64,000 bases of DNA from Rutidosis leptorrhynchoides (Eukaryota; Streptophyta; Magnoliopsida; Asterales; Asteraceae). Location: contig NC_092334.1 of assembly GCF_046630445.1 (NCBI RefSeq), positions 109,875,001 to 109,939,000 of the forward strand, in the 5' to 3' direction. Under the pieces are notes generated by a model, which saw only the letters and a program-made list of their open reading frames with translations, did no database searches and was not told where the DNA came from. The translations under genes were made by a program, and so were the position numbers. Position 1 is the stretch's first letter, and each line of letters begins with the position of its first letter. Shown here piece after piece: positions 52,101 to 61,729 of this stretch.

Positions 52101-52244
52101 CTTTATCGATAAAATAAAATAAAGGTTATGGTTTGTTTTAAAAACGAATGCAGTCTTTGATAAACGTATCATATAGATGTCAAAACCTCACAACGAAATC
52201 AATTAATATGAAACGTTTATAATCGATATGAACGGGACATTTCA
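48898..52244 (+). repeat. 5' LTR of element G
   Basis: 3347-bp LTR opening TGTAGTGACCCGAAC and closing GGGACATTTCA, followed one base later by the primer site. It shares modules with the LTRs of A and B (GATTAATATTTACATGAA-type start, GAGAATACATGCAATTTTA, CTTGTGGTCTATTA, TTATTCTCAGGTGATTATTA). A TA tract lies at 49099-49158. Left flank is GCACA; the right flank is outside the window. Confidence 0.88.
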
Positions 52245-52245
52245 G

Positions 52246-52451
52246 TTGGTATCCGAGAGTTGGTCTTAGAGAACCAGAAATTTGCATTAGTGTGTCTAAC
52301 TGAGTTTGTTAGGATGCATTAGTGAGTCTGGACTTCGACCGTGTTTACTTTAAAAACTATTGTTTAACACTTTTGTTGGAAACTATATATTTTTACATGT
52401 AAATATTATGTGCTATATTAATCTCTTAACGTGTTTGATATTATGTGATAG
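52246..52451 (+). promoter_or_regulatory. Element G primer-binding site and leader
   Basis: TTGGTATCCGAGAG at 52246-52259 matches the initiator-tRNA-Met primer site with changes. The leader ends TGATATTATGTGATAG directly before the first ORF, a possible 3' splice site though its pyrimidine tract is weak. Confidence 0.65.
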
Positions 52452-53036
52452 ATGTCTACCTCTAGTACAAATCCCATCGACTCACCTAATAATAATGACG
52501 AGTCGAATGTATTTTGGGAAGATTCACAAATTCCCGAAGAGGAACCGGAAGAAGAAGAGGTTCCAGAGGAAGAAATATTAATAACTACTGAAAAACGATT
52601 AAATAAAAGAAAATCATCAACAAATGGTCCAAAGTTAAAAATGGTTTGTGGTGTCTCCGCGGAGGAGGAAAAATATTGGGAAAATTACCAATTTTCTGAT
52701 GAATCGGATCCCGACGAGGATTCCGATGATGTTATAGAAATTACCCCGACCCAATTTAAGAAAGCAAAAGAAAATAATAAGGGAAAAGGCATCAAAATAG
52801 AGAAACCAGATTCCAACCCCGATGAACTTTATGTTAACATGAAGTACCCTGATGGGGTGTATCGTAAACACCCGTATTTCTTAAATTTTAACTATAACCC
52901 GGGAACATCTAAACCACCAGGTTTTTCTAAACCATTTGTGAAAATGACGGCTCGTATTAGAGGAGCACCATGTATCCCTAGAAAGTTAGCAAAACGAAAC
53001 GAGTTCGAAGAGGAAGAAACAAGGGAGTCGGAATAA
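52452..53036 (+). CDS. Acidic ORF of unknown function in element G, ahead of the F-box ORF
   Basis: Complete 194-aa frame, first in the element after the primer site. The N-terminal half is strongly acidic (EEEPEEEEVPEEEI near 28-41; ESDPDEDSDD near 80-90). A basic patch (KRLNKRK) and a Lys-rich KKAKENNKGKGIK segment look nuclear-signal-like. The C-terminal half (YPDGVYRKHPYFLNFNYNPG) is more structured, with aromatic residues and prolines. There is no gag, protease or pol motif. It ends 138 bases before the F-box-like ATG. Additional ORFs ahead of gag are known in some plant Ty3/gypsy elements, but I do not recognise this one. A structural or chromatin-binding role is only a guess. The open frame itself is clear. 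Confidence 0.65.
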   Translation: MSTSSTNPIDSPNNNDESNVFWEDSQIPEEEPEEEEVPEEEILITTEKRLNKRKSSTNGPKLKMVCGVSAEEEKYWENYQFSDESDPDEDSDDVIEITPTQFKKAKENNKGKGIKIEKPDSNPDELYVNMKYPDGVYRKHPYFLNFNYNPGTSKPPGFSKPFVKMTARIRGAPCIPRKLAKRNEFEEEETRESE

Positions 53037-53174
53037 AGAGTTGTAATCATGCTGTGTAATATATGTATTGTAGTGTGCTTGTACTTTTATGATATATGTA
53101 AATATTGCTTGTATTTTTTGTTAATTATCTTTTACGAATCTAATTCTCGTCTATTTTATAGTATAAAACACAAA

Positions 53175-53855
53175 ATGGATGTTAAGGATAGACAACTGAG
53201 TATTTTAGAAGACCTACCAGGGGATATGATTGATGAAATCTTGTTCAGAGTCGGTCATAATTCATCGGCACAATTATTTATGGCGAAATTAGTGTGTCGA
53301 ACATTTGAAAGACATTCCAGGCATGCCTTAGTTTATAAAAGGCTTTCCTTTGAGAGATGGGGTATATCACATTGGGGAGACCTTAAGTTACGCCGTGTTT
53401 TCTTTAAGGCATTAAGTGCGGGGAACCCAAATGCAATTTTACGCTACGAGTTGAGAGCCTATTTTGACTCCACATATCCCAACATAGGACTTTGTTCTTT
53501 AGAAAGAGCTTCCAACATGCAACTTAAAGAAGCATGTTATGTTTACGGGTTAGTGATGTTCGCTTCTCACCAAATTGAGAAAAAGAACATCGGATTGCAA
53601 CTGTTAAATAAAACATTCCCACAAGTGACGGATTCAATAGTTAGAGTGAGAGACAAGGTTTTTAGATTGTTACGGGGCTGTTGGGCATTACGTAACCTTC
53701 GTCCTTTTGACGATGTTACAACATGCTGTCTTGCCAACGACCACAACGGTTATTTTCCACAAGACCAAGGATGGGAAATAATACTATTAAAACCCGAATG
53801 CATGACTTGTTTATGGACCTACGAATTATGTGTCTTTATTACCTTTGCTGAATGA
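53175..53855 (+). CDS. F-box-like protein carried by LTR retrotransposon G
   Basis: Intact 226-aa frame between the acidic ORF and gag. Residues 11-50 (LEDLPGDMIDEILFRVG, then KLVCRTFERHSRH) fit an F-box, the domain that binds SKP1 in SCF ubiquitin ligases. Residues about 95-150 (GNPNAILRYELRAYF, LERASNMQLKEACYVYGLVM) resemble the Sel1-like helical part of the plant At2g35280-type F-box family. A Cys-rich tail (TCCLANDHNGYF, CMTCLWTYELCVF) also fits that group. I chose ATG 53175 because it starts the domain and lies 15 bases after TCTATTTTATAG, a good 3' splice site. The upstream in-frame extension is hydrophobic and not family-like. It is probably a captured host gene kept open by the element. 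Target and activity are unknown. Confidence 0.75.
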   Translation: MDVKDRQLSILEDLPGDMIDEILFRVGHNSSAQLFMAKLVCRTFERHSRHALVYKRLSFERWGISHWGDLKLRRVFFKALSAGNPNAILRYELRAYFDSTYPNIGLCSLERASNMQLKEACYVYGLVMFASHQIEKKNIGLQLLNKTFPQVTDSIVRVRDKVFRLLRGCWALRNLRPFDDVTTCCLANDHNGYFPQDQGWEIILLKPECMTCLWTYELCVFITFAE

Positions 53856-54207
53856 CTTGCACATAACTAGAATTGACTTCACAACTGCCTTGTATCAAAG
53901 TTATTGTGTGCTATATTTCATGCTATATGTAAGATAACGGTATTGTAAGTTTGTAAAATATTGTATAAAAGTTTGAACATGAAATATTATTATAATCAGT
54001 TTTTCATATAGAATTGTAGTAGTTGAATTGTATATTAGCTACTAAGTATGAACTCAACGGGTAGGTACTACCCGAATGAAAAATTATAAAACGCTAATAT
54101 GAAGAAAAAGCTTTTATAAATAAGTTCATATTATGCTATGAAATACTATTGACTACTCTTAATATTCTATATGATTAACTTAATTTTTTTGGCTATTTTT
54201 GAAGGAA
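53856..54207 (+). promoter_or_regulatory. Element G F-box-gag intergenic region with hairpin and splice signals
   Basis: Contains GTAAGT at 53945-53950, a good 5' splice site. A perfect hairpin lies at 54060-54074 (GGGTAG, GTA, CTACCC), with the same sequence and setting as in element A at 29-43. A pyrimidine-rich tract ends in GAAG at 54204, three bases before the gag ATG. A spliced intron of about 255 bases is plausible. No ORF. Confidence 0.5.
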
Positions 54208-55321
54208 ATGGCACCGACTACTCGTCAGAACTTGAACATGAGCGAGGAAGACTTCCGTGTTTTCCTTGCAGCAAACATAGCCGCAGTACAAGCTGCAATG
54301 CAAAACAACAATAACTCTGAATCCAGCAATGGAACTAATGCCACAAGAACTCGTATAGGATGCTCCTACAAAGAATTCACTGCCTGTAAACCTCTGGAAT
54401 TCGATGGAACCGAGGGTCCAATCGGATTAAAACGATGGACCGAGAAGGTTGAATCGGTGTTTGCCATAAGTAAATGTACCGAAGAAGACAAGGTAAAGTA
54501 CGCTACGCATACCTTCACGGGTACTGCGTTAACATGGTGGAACACTTATCTCGAGCAGGTGGGACATGATGCTGTTAACGTATTACCGTGGTCAGCATTC
54601 AAACACCTGATGACTGAACAGTACCGTCCCAGAAACGAGGTCAATAAGCTCAAGGTAGAGTTTAGAGGATTACGAGCGCAAGGATTCGACATTACCACAT
54701 ACGAACGACGATTCACAGAGTTGTGCCTATTGTGTCCAAGAGTGTTCGAAGATGAAGAGGAGAAGATCAACACATTTGTAAAAGGGTTACCAGAAAGGAT
54801 TCAAGAAGATGTGAGTTCACACGAGCCCGCCTCCATACAAAAGGCAAGTCGAATGGCTCACAAACTCATAAATCAGATTGAGGGAAGAATTAAAAAGCAG
54901 GCGACCGAAGAAGCCAACACGAAACAAATAAAGAGAAAGCGGGAAGAAAACGGTGACAAGGGTCACCAATACAACAATAACAACAACAACAACAATCACA
55001 ATCACAAACGTAATAACTACCACAACAACCGCAACCTTAACCGCAACAACAATAGCAATCCCAATCACAACTACAACAACTACAACAACCGTTCCAACAA
55101 TAATAACAACTGCAATAACAACAATCCCAACAATAACAACCAGAGACAGAAACCATGCCAGAGGTATGATGGATACCATCCGACTGGGCTCTATACGACA
55201 TCGTGTACTAAGTGTAATAGAAAGGGCCATGGTACGACGAAGTGTGAAGTTTATGGATCAGCGGCTAGAGGAACAAATAATGCCCACATTACTTGTTTCG
55301 GATGCGGGAAGAAGGGCCACT
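54208..55321 (+). pseudogene. Gag of element G, interrupted by element H
   Basis: Open gag starting MAPTTRQNLNMSEED at ATG 54208 (an in-frame TTG three codons earlier is not a plausible start). The capsid-type core GCSYKEFTACKPLEFDGTEG through ALTWW to about residue 215 parallels element A gag at moderate identity. An Asn-rich, AAC-coded stretch (54968-55143) replaces A's shorter linker. It is followed by CTKCNRKGHGTTKC and the first half of a second knuckle, CFGCGKKGH. There the frame runs into element H's LTR and stops. Everything downstream (protease, RT, integrase, 3' LTR) is displaced beyond the window. Confidence 0.9.
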
Positions 55322-57696
55322 TATAGCGACCCCGACAAATCGTCAAGTGACGGCGTCGACTACGTAGGTCCCATTACTTGGTCATAAGTCTTTAAAACAG
55401 ACGTTTGACCCAAAATATGTCGCATCCATTCAAGTGTAAAGATTGTTTCAAAGTTTACAAAGGTAATTGACCACAAGTTAAGTTACAACGTTATAAGTAC
55501 AAATGAAAACTATGCGACACAGTTTAAATAAGTTCAAAAGATGCTCCAAAATGCATGTATACTCGACATCCAAGCAAGTATCAAAAGAGTGCGGAAGCAT
55601 GTATCACTAAGCATTCAAAACCTGAGAAAACATAGAAGAATCTGTCAACGAAAACGTTGGTGAAATCATAGGTTTAGTAAGTATTAAACGTTGTTTTTGA
55701 ACCACAAGATTTTGTATTTCCATAACGTAGATTATCCAAATCATTTGCATTCCAAAAGTGTTGTTATACGCGAGCACTCAATTATCAAAACTTAACCAAC
55801 GTTACCCCATCACACAGTGCTAGAACCCACACTAAAACACAAAAATATATTTCATCCGCATAACGGTAGCGAACCGTCCGAATGAGGGTTTGTTAAACCC
55901 GTATGGCCACACAATATAAGTTCTCGCTTACACCCTGCAAGTGTAACTAATGATAATCGAATTGAGGCATTTTTGTTCTAACTCGCACGTGGAATGTTTG
56001 TTTTCACACTTGTGTTCAAAACATAAAAGTAAGTAGTACAAGATGTAACAAAGTATATGTTTTCTCAGCCCACGATTTAAAAGTATAAAAGTTGTTGAAA
56101 AGGTGGGACTATGATCTCACCTCGAGTGCACGAGTATAAAGGTACTTCAACAAGTAAACGTGTGCATGAAAGTTGCTTAGCCTTGACCTAAACAAGTAAG
56201 TTATATCAATTAACCGGTTACGACACAAGGTCGGGTGAAATGTGTTCAATTAGTCCTATGGCTCGTTACGACTCGATTAAGTATAGCATGTGAATCACGT
56301 TGTCAAGTTTCATACAAGAAACAAGTATAAAAGCATGTTAGAATGATTGTATAAAAGTTTGGTTAAGTTTGACTAAAAGTCAAACTTGGTCAAAGTCAAC
56401 GAAAAAGTCAACGCATTCGGGTCGGGTCCCGAACTATTTTTCTATGCTAATTATTCATATACAAGTATATTAGAACAAGTTTCATGTGAATCGGAGGTCG
56501 GTAGCTAGTCAAACATTTCACGTGAAATGGGACAAAGAGGTCAGAATCTGACCAGGCCAATCCGCGCGCCGCGCGGGGATGGGGCGCGCCGCGCCACCAT
56601 CTGGGCAGAGAATTCTGGTCAGTTTTTCAAAGTATGCACGAACCAAAACCTTTTCCAACCCAACTCTTGACCCGCAAACACTTATAATGCCTATCATATA
56701 TCGTTGGAAAGGTATTTTGACGAGGAATACAACTAAGCACATTTCATCAATCAAACTTCCACTTACAACAACCAAAAACCGTAATTAAACATTCATAATC
56801 AAAGTTCAAGTTCCAAAAACGCATTTTATGATTCGGGCAACCAATTTACATGTATGTTATGCCGTTTCGAAGGTAATCAAACACACATTGCAACAAAACA
56901 CTTAACAACAATATCTCATAGCATTTGACGCATCAAAAGTTCATGTAAAGCTCATCAAACCCTAATCCAAGTTCACAAAATCATTAATCATGTTCTTGGA
57001 GTTTCCTTAATCAACCTATACATCAAAACGAAGCTAATGATACTAGTAACACTTTTAAAACATGCACTTTAACAATCTAACAACATTTGATCATCCAAAA
57101 TCAAGGATTTAGCAAGAAATTTTCATATTGAACTAGTTACACCAAAAACAACGAATCGAGCATACAAATTACATACACGACATCACAATGAGCCATAGAC
57201 GCTAATTAACAACTTTATAAGTCAAGAACACGAATTTAAAGAAATCTAGTGTTTTAGAAATGTTACCCAAATGAGATGAAGTTGGTACCAAAACGAAGAG
57301 GAAGTTGTAAGGAGCTCAAATATGTAATTTGTTTTGCAAAATACCCGCTAGATCATAAATGGATGATGAATCTTTGTGTTTGGAGTTAGAGAGAAAATGG
57401 AGGAAGTAATAAAATGGAGGAGGTGATAATGAAAGGGTGGAAAGGGTTTGACCCTTTGACCTAGTCAAAGGTTTGAACCCTTGGCAAGTTTGGTCCCTCA
57501 ACTATGAATCGGGTGCGGGAATTAACCGAACGAATTATTTTAAATTTCACGGGAGTACGGGAGATATTAAATTCCGATAACGAGAATATTTAAAATGTTA
57601 CTTAACAAAGGATACGAATCTAGATACGAAGGGTATTATTTAAAAAGAAAAAGACGGGCGTTAAAATAATTTAACGGAAAAATGCGGGATGTTACA
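55322..57696 (-). repeat. 3' LTR of element H
   Basis: 2375-bp LTR, minus strand, from TGTAACATCCCGC at 57696 to GGGTCGCTATA at 55322. The terminal dinucleotide is TA instead of CA in both copies. It holds a GC-rich cassette at 56561-56598 (GCGCGCCGCGCGGGG, GGGGCGCGCCGCGCC). It is near-identical to 61730-64000. Left flank CCACT would be the duplication, but its partner lies outside the window. Confidence 0.9.
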
Positions 57697-60253
57697 TTAT
57701 CCACACCTCAAAAGAAATTTCGTCCAGAAATTTAGTTGGAAGTAATAATCGGTATCTCTTACTCGGGACCTAGTGTAGTAACTCTACGAATGGTTGAAGG
57801 TACTTTCTTAGACATTCCACGAATCCGGATAGTCGGGGTGTTACGTTGTATTAGGGCTTGGTTTTACGATCCACAAGTTCAGCCGGTTTTTCCTATGAGG
57901 AGGAGTTTGTCATCAATAGTTGGTGCATCTAGAAGGATTGCATGTTCCTGTTCCGCAGGACACGTTTCTAAGTTTGTTACACGAAATGTAGGGTAAACGG
58001 AAACTTAATTGAGTCGGCCGTTCTAAATGGTAGGAAGCGGCTCCAATACGCCCCAAGGTTTCAAAAGGTTCAATATTGCGGATATAACCTTCCTCGATTT
58101 CCCAAAATGAATTACACCTTTCCAAGGTGCGGTTTCTCAATATTACGCGGTTACACACTGGGATTTGTGAGGTTTTCATCTAAGTTTGGTATAACTCTTT
58201 TGGGCGACTACGGGTCGTCTCGAGCCCTCCTCGGATTTGAATGATTTCAATTGTTGTTTCTTGATGGAGTTCAGATTTCGGTGGTTGATGTTTTGGTTAA
58301 ATGAACAGGGGTATGACATTAGCGGTCATATAGGGTTTCGGAAAGTGCGTGTGAACACACGAGTGGTAACTACTGTTGTAAGAGGGATCTACTAAAAGCG
58401 ACCATGCAAGTTTGAAACATGTCTTTCGAAGACGTAAATCGTTTGTTTGTTCGGTTCGTCTGTTTGTGGGTGGTACGCGATACTCATGTCTAAACGGGTC
58501 TCCAAGGTTTCTTGTAAAACTAGAAGTGAAACGAGTATTTCGATACGGAATAATTGACAAAGATACGCCGTGTTGGAATAGAATCTCTTAAGATGCGTTT
58601 GAACAAGTTAGTTAGGGTTCGAAAAATGTTCGTTAGGACTATTCACCCTCGTGGCGAATACTTAGGTAATATGAGGAATTTCTTTAAACGGAAATGCGAG
58701 CGATAAAGATAGGAGTGAAATGAGGACTTAGAATAGGATGAGATTGCATCTCGAGGTTGCCATAACGTGCCTCTAGTTGTCAAAAGTTGAAGTCTGAAAG
58801 AGAAACGAGGTAGTACACGTAGTTGTATAGTTCGGGGTTGAATAATAGTTGACCGATTATCAGAAACACAAGGGCGTTAAGTCAAAGAAGAGTGAAGTAT
58901 CGTTGGATTGTGTGTTATCTTAAATTCCAGTAATATCAGACGGTGACGGTGAAATAACAGAGGTATGTAGTGTGGTACGTGATGACGAGAAGTTTGATCG
59001 GATCCACAATTTAGTATTCGAATTCTTCGTGTAAAATAACGAATTTTAGTTATGTTGATTTTTTTTTTTTTTTTTTTTTTTTTTGAGTCGAGAGAGTATG
59101 CCTTTCGGCGTTCAAATAGAAATATTTCCATGTTCGAGTTCCATCTGTTGCTATACGATTTTAACTAGAAATGTTGGTGTGAAGAATCACGCTCAAGGTT
59201 CGAACACGGAGAGGTTTAGAGTTTTCCTTAGTGAGTTAACGAGTTTAAAAGTCGTGTGACACCGTGTGATACCATTCTGTAACACCCCAGCTTAACATGA
59301 CCACAATATTGTCCGCTTTGCCCGCAGGCGCACGGCTTTTTCTTGGCGATAACACACGAGAAAAGTCAGAAATTAATCTTCGGTAACAACCGGTGAGATC
59401 TAATATTTTTACGAATATAAGTCTGAGTTGGGAGAGTTTCCTGATTACATGTGGCTTGATTTCGAGATTGATTGTAATGCCTTGACCATTAACATCATGG
59501 TCTAGAAAATTGGACTTCGTTCAACAGAAATTCTCACTCGGAGAATTTGGTATAGAGTTGCTCTTTTCTCAAAAGTTCGAGCTTAAGATGGTGATGTTGT
59601 TCGTTTTCCTTCTTTACTTGAATAAGTTAAGATGTCATCTATAAATACGATAACAGATTAGTCTATATGAATTTGCTTACGCGGTTTAGGAGGTTCATGA
59701 ATACGGACGGAGTCCTAAATAAATCAAACGGTACTAAGAGAGATTTACAACTAACGTTGCGAGTTCGGAAATGGCTTAGGAGACATCGTCTCCCTTAACC
59801 CCCAATTGGTGATAACCGGAACGGAGGTCGATTTGGAACATACGGGATTCGTGCAAATAATCATGAGGTCATGGATGCGAGGGAGAGGGTATCGGTTTCC
59901 AACCGAAAATTTCTTAGTTCACAATAATCTATACATAAATGTAGGGCAACAATTTCTCCTTAATGAATAGGTTTTGAGTTCCTTAGTTCTATTGGTGTCG
60001 AGTTCAATTTCTTAATGCATATCCTCCGATAGAATTTATAGGCACACAATATTTTTCCGTTGGTCACTTAAATCGTCTAAGTAGTATCTAGGGGAAAAAG
60101 TGGAATGTAAAGAGCACGAGTCAAAGACTTGGTTAATAAACATCTAGCGGTAATCGAATCGAATAAGTATGAAATATACGGTTTGTTGTGAAGAAACGTA
60201 CCCGTGACTAGTCCATCATCGTCTCGGGCATCCTAGGTGTCGATGTTGTAAGT
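57697..60253 (-). pseudogene. Decayed pol of element H
   Basis: Minus-strand pol remnant after a GAGGTGTGGATAA polypurine tract (57697-57709) and an AAATTTC/GAAATTT hairpin (57716-57734). Integrase C-terminal sequence (LGRIGAASYHLERPTQLS) lies at 57913-58110 and integrase-core traces (TRFTSSFTRNLGDP) near 58480-58530. RT-like fragments around 59300-60000 and a protease-start trace after gag (DDGLVTGTF) near 60200 can be recognised only in pieces. No frame exceeds 90 codons. A T-run lies at 59060-59084. The length is close to that of a full pol, so decay is by frameshifts and stops more than by one large deletion. Confidence 0.75.
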
Positions 60254-61306
60254 TCAACGGCGCGCGTTGGTTTTTGCTTTATTCTTTGGGCATTCATTCC
60301 TAAAATGACCCGATTGGCCACATTTGTAGCAAATACTCGGCTTTGGTGCGTCGGGCCCCTTTTGAGTGACGGGGGCGGTACTTCCACAATACTTGGCAAT
60401 ATGACCACTACCTTGGCACCGATGGCAAATTAGCTTGCCACATTCACCAAAATGATGCTTGTGGCATTTGTTGCAAAAAGGTCGTGTCCCGGCATAACTT
60501 TTCTTGCCGACGGGGGTGAGAGGTTCCTTGGAAAAGTTGTTGTTGTAGTTACTCGATTGGGGGGCTTCCCATTTTCTTTTGTTGTCACCCGACTCATCCT
60601 CGGCTTTAGGTGCCGGCACTTCAATCTCGTCTACCGTTTCGATCAATTGACGGGCCATATTCAGGGCCTCTTGGTGATTACTGGGTTTGGATGACATTAC
60701 TCCTTGTTTGATGCTCTTGGGAAGACCATCCATGTAAAGTTCAACCCTTAGAGGTTCGGGGGTCACGAGGTTTGGGCACATCAAGGATAGCTCAGAAAAT
60801 CGTTGATTATATGCCTTTAGGTCATTCCCGACCGCTTTTAAAGTTCTTAGTTCGTGTTCGAGCTTACGGGTCTCTTCGCGCGGGAAGTATTCGGTGATCA
60901 TCTTTTTCTTTAAGTCGGCCCATGAGAGAGTGTGAGCTTCATCGATACCCACCGACAGCACATACGTATTCCACCATGTGAGGGCGATACCGGTAAAAGT
61001 GTGGGTGGAATATTTGACTTTGTCTTGGTCCCGACAACCGCTTATGCTAAAAACGGCTTCTGTTTGCTCAAACCATCGGGTGAGCACAACCGGTCCTCCG
61101 GTCCCATCGAAGGTGTGAGGTTTGCACCCCATGAAAGTTTTGTAGGAGCAACCCTCGTTTGAATTACCGGCTCCATGGTTGTTGTGGTTGTGGTTGTTAT
61201 TGATGTCGGAGGAGATACTAGCCATAGCCGCACCTATGGCGGTGGCTATCATGCGTTGAAAAGCTTGTTCGGAAGTTTCATTACGTGGTCCGCGACGGGG
61301 AAGCAT
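60254..61306 (-). CDS. Gag of element H, open reading frame intact
   Basis: Minus-strand frame of 350 aa from ATG 61306 (MLPRRGPRNETSEQAF), chosen over an upstream in-frame codon because it lies just after CTTGAAG and resembles other gypsy gag starts. Residues about 50-200 form the retrotransposon gag core (GCSYKTFMGCKPHTFDGTGG, ALTWWNTYV). Two zinc knuckles close the protein: CNKCHKHHFGEC continuing to CHRCQGSGHIAKYC, then CYKCGQSGHFRNEC. A stop follows NARR, where related elements continue into protease; the downstream pol is broken. Gag forms the virus-like particle in this family, so this copy could supply or use particles but not its own enzymes. Confidence 0.88.
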   Translation of the reverse strand: MLPRRGPRNETSEQAFQRMIATAIGAAMASISSDINNNHNHNNHGAGNSNEGCSYKTFMGCKPHTFDGTGGPVVLTRWFEQTEAVFSISGCRDQDKVKYSTHTFTGIALTWWNTYVLSVGIDEAHTLSWADLKKKMITEYFPREETRKLEHELRTLKAVGNDLKAYNQRFSELSLMCPNLVTPEPLRVELYMDGLPKSIKQGVMSSKPSNHQEALNMARQLIETVDEIEVPAPKAEDESGDNKRKWEAPQSSNYNNNFSKEPLTPVGKKSYAGTRPFCNKCHKHHFGECGKLICHRCQGSGHIAKYCGSTAPVTQKGPDAPKPSICYKCGQSGHFRNECPKNKAKTNARR

Positions 61307-61729
61307 TGTTCCTTCAAGACACAAGAATATCGTTGATTAGTATTCTCAATAATACTAATCATGATAGGGAATGATGATGTAGAGAAAATTTTCCTTGACT
61401 CGCCTTAAATTCTTTATGTCATAATGTCGGAACGTCCATGTGAATCACCGTAATATAATCCCGGAAATTATATTACCCTGATTCTCATGTGCATTTAACA
61501 TTACTTCATAAAGTCAAGGTGGCGCATCAACAAAATTTATCAACTTAAGATTAAGATCGAATACGAGTTAGATATGATAGAAGAGTTCGAGTATAAATGC
61601 ACAATTAGTCAAGTAATCCCTACTTCAGTCTATATGCCGGTTGTAGTCTAGATTCACCTATGTACCCTATGACTCGGGGTGGACACAAATGAACTCTAAA
61701 TCCCTACAACCAAGGCTCTGATACCACTT
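61307..61729 (-). promoter_or_regulatory. Element H leader and primer-binding site
   Basis: Primer site TGGTATCAGAGC on the minus strand at 61716-61727, two bases from the LTR. The leader ends TTCTTGTGTCTTGAAG, a likely 3' splice site 6 bases before the gag ATG. No other ORF. Confidence 0.8.

Noticed and set aside
54817-55230. Minus-strand Val/Ile-rich 137-codon frame
   Set aside because: Antisense of the AAC-coded Asn tract in gag.
56561-56598. GC-rich spot as a CpG island or promoter
   Set aside because: Only about 40 bp and repeated exactly in the partner LTR; treated as an LTR cassette instead.
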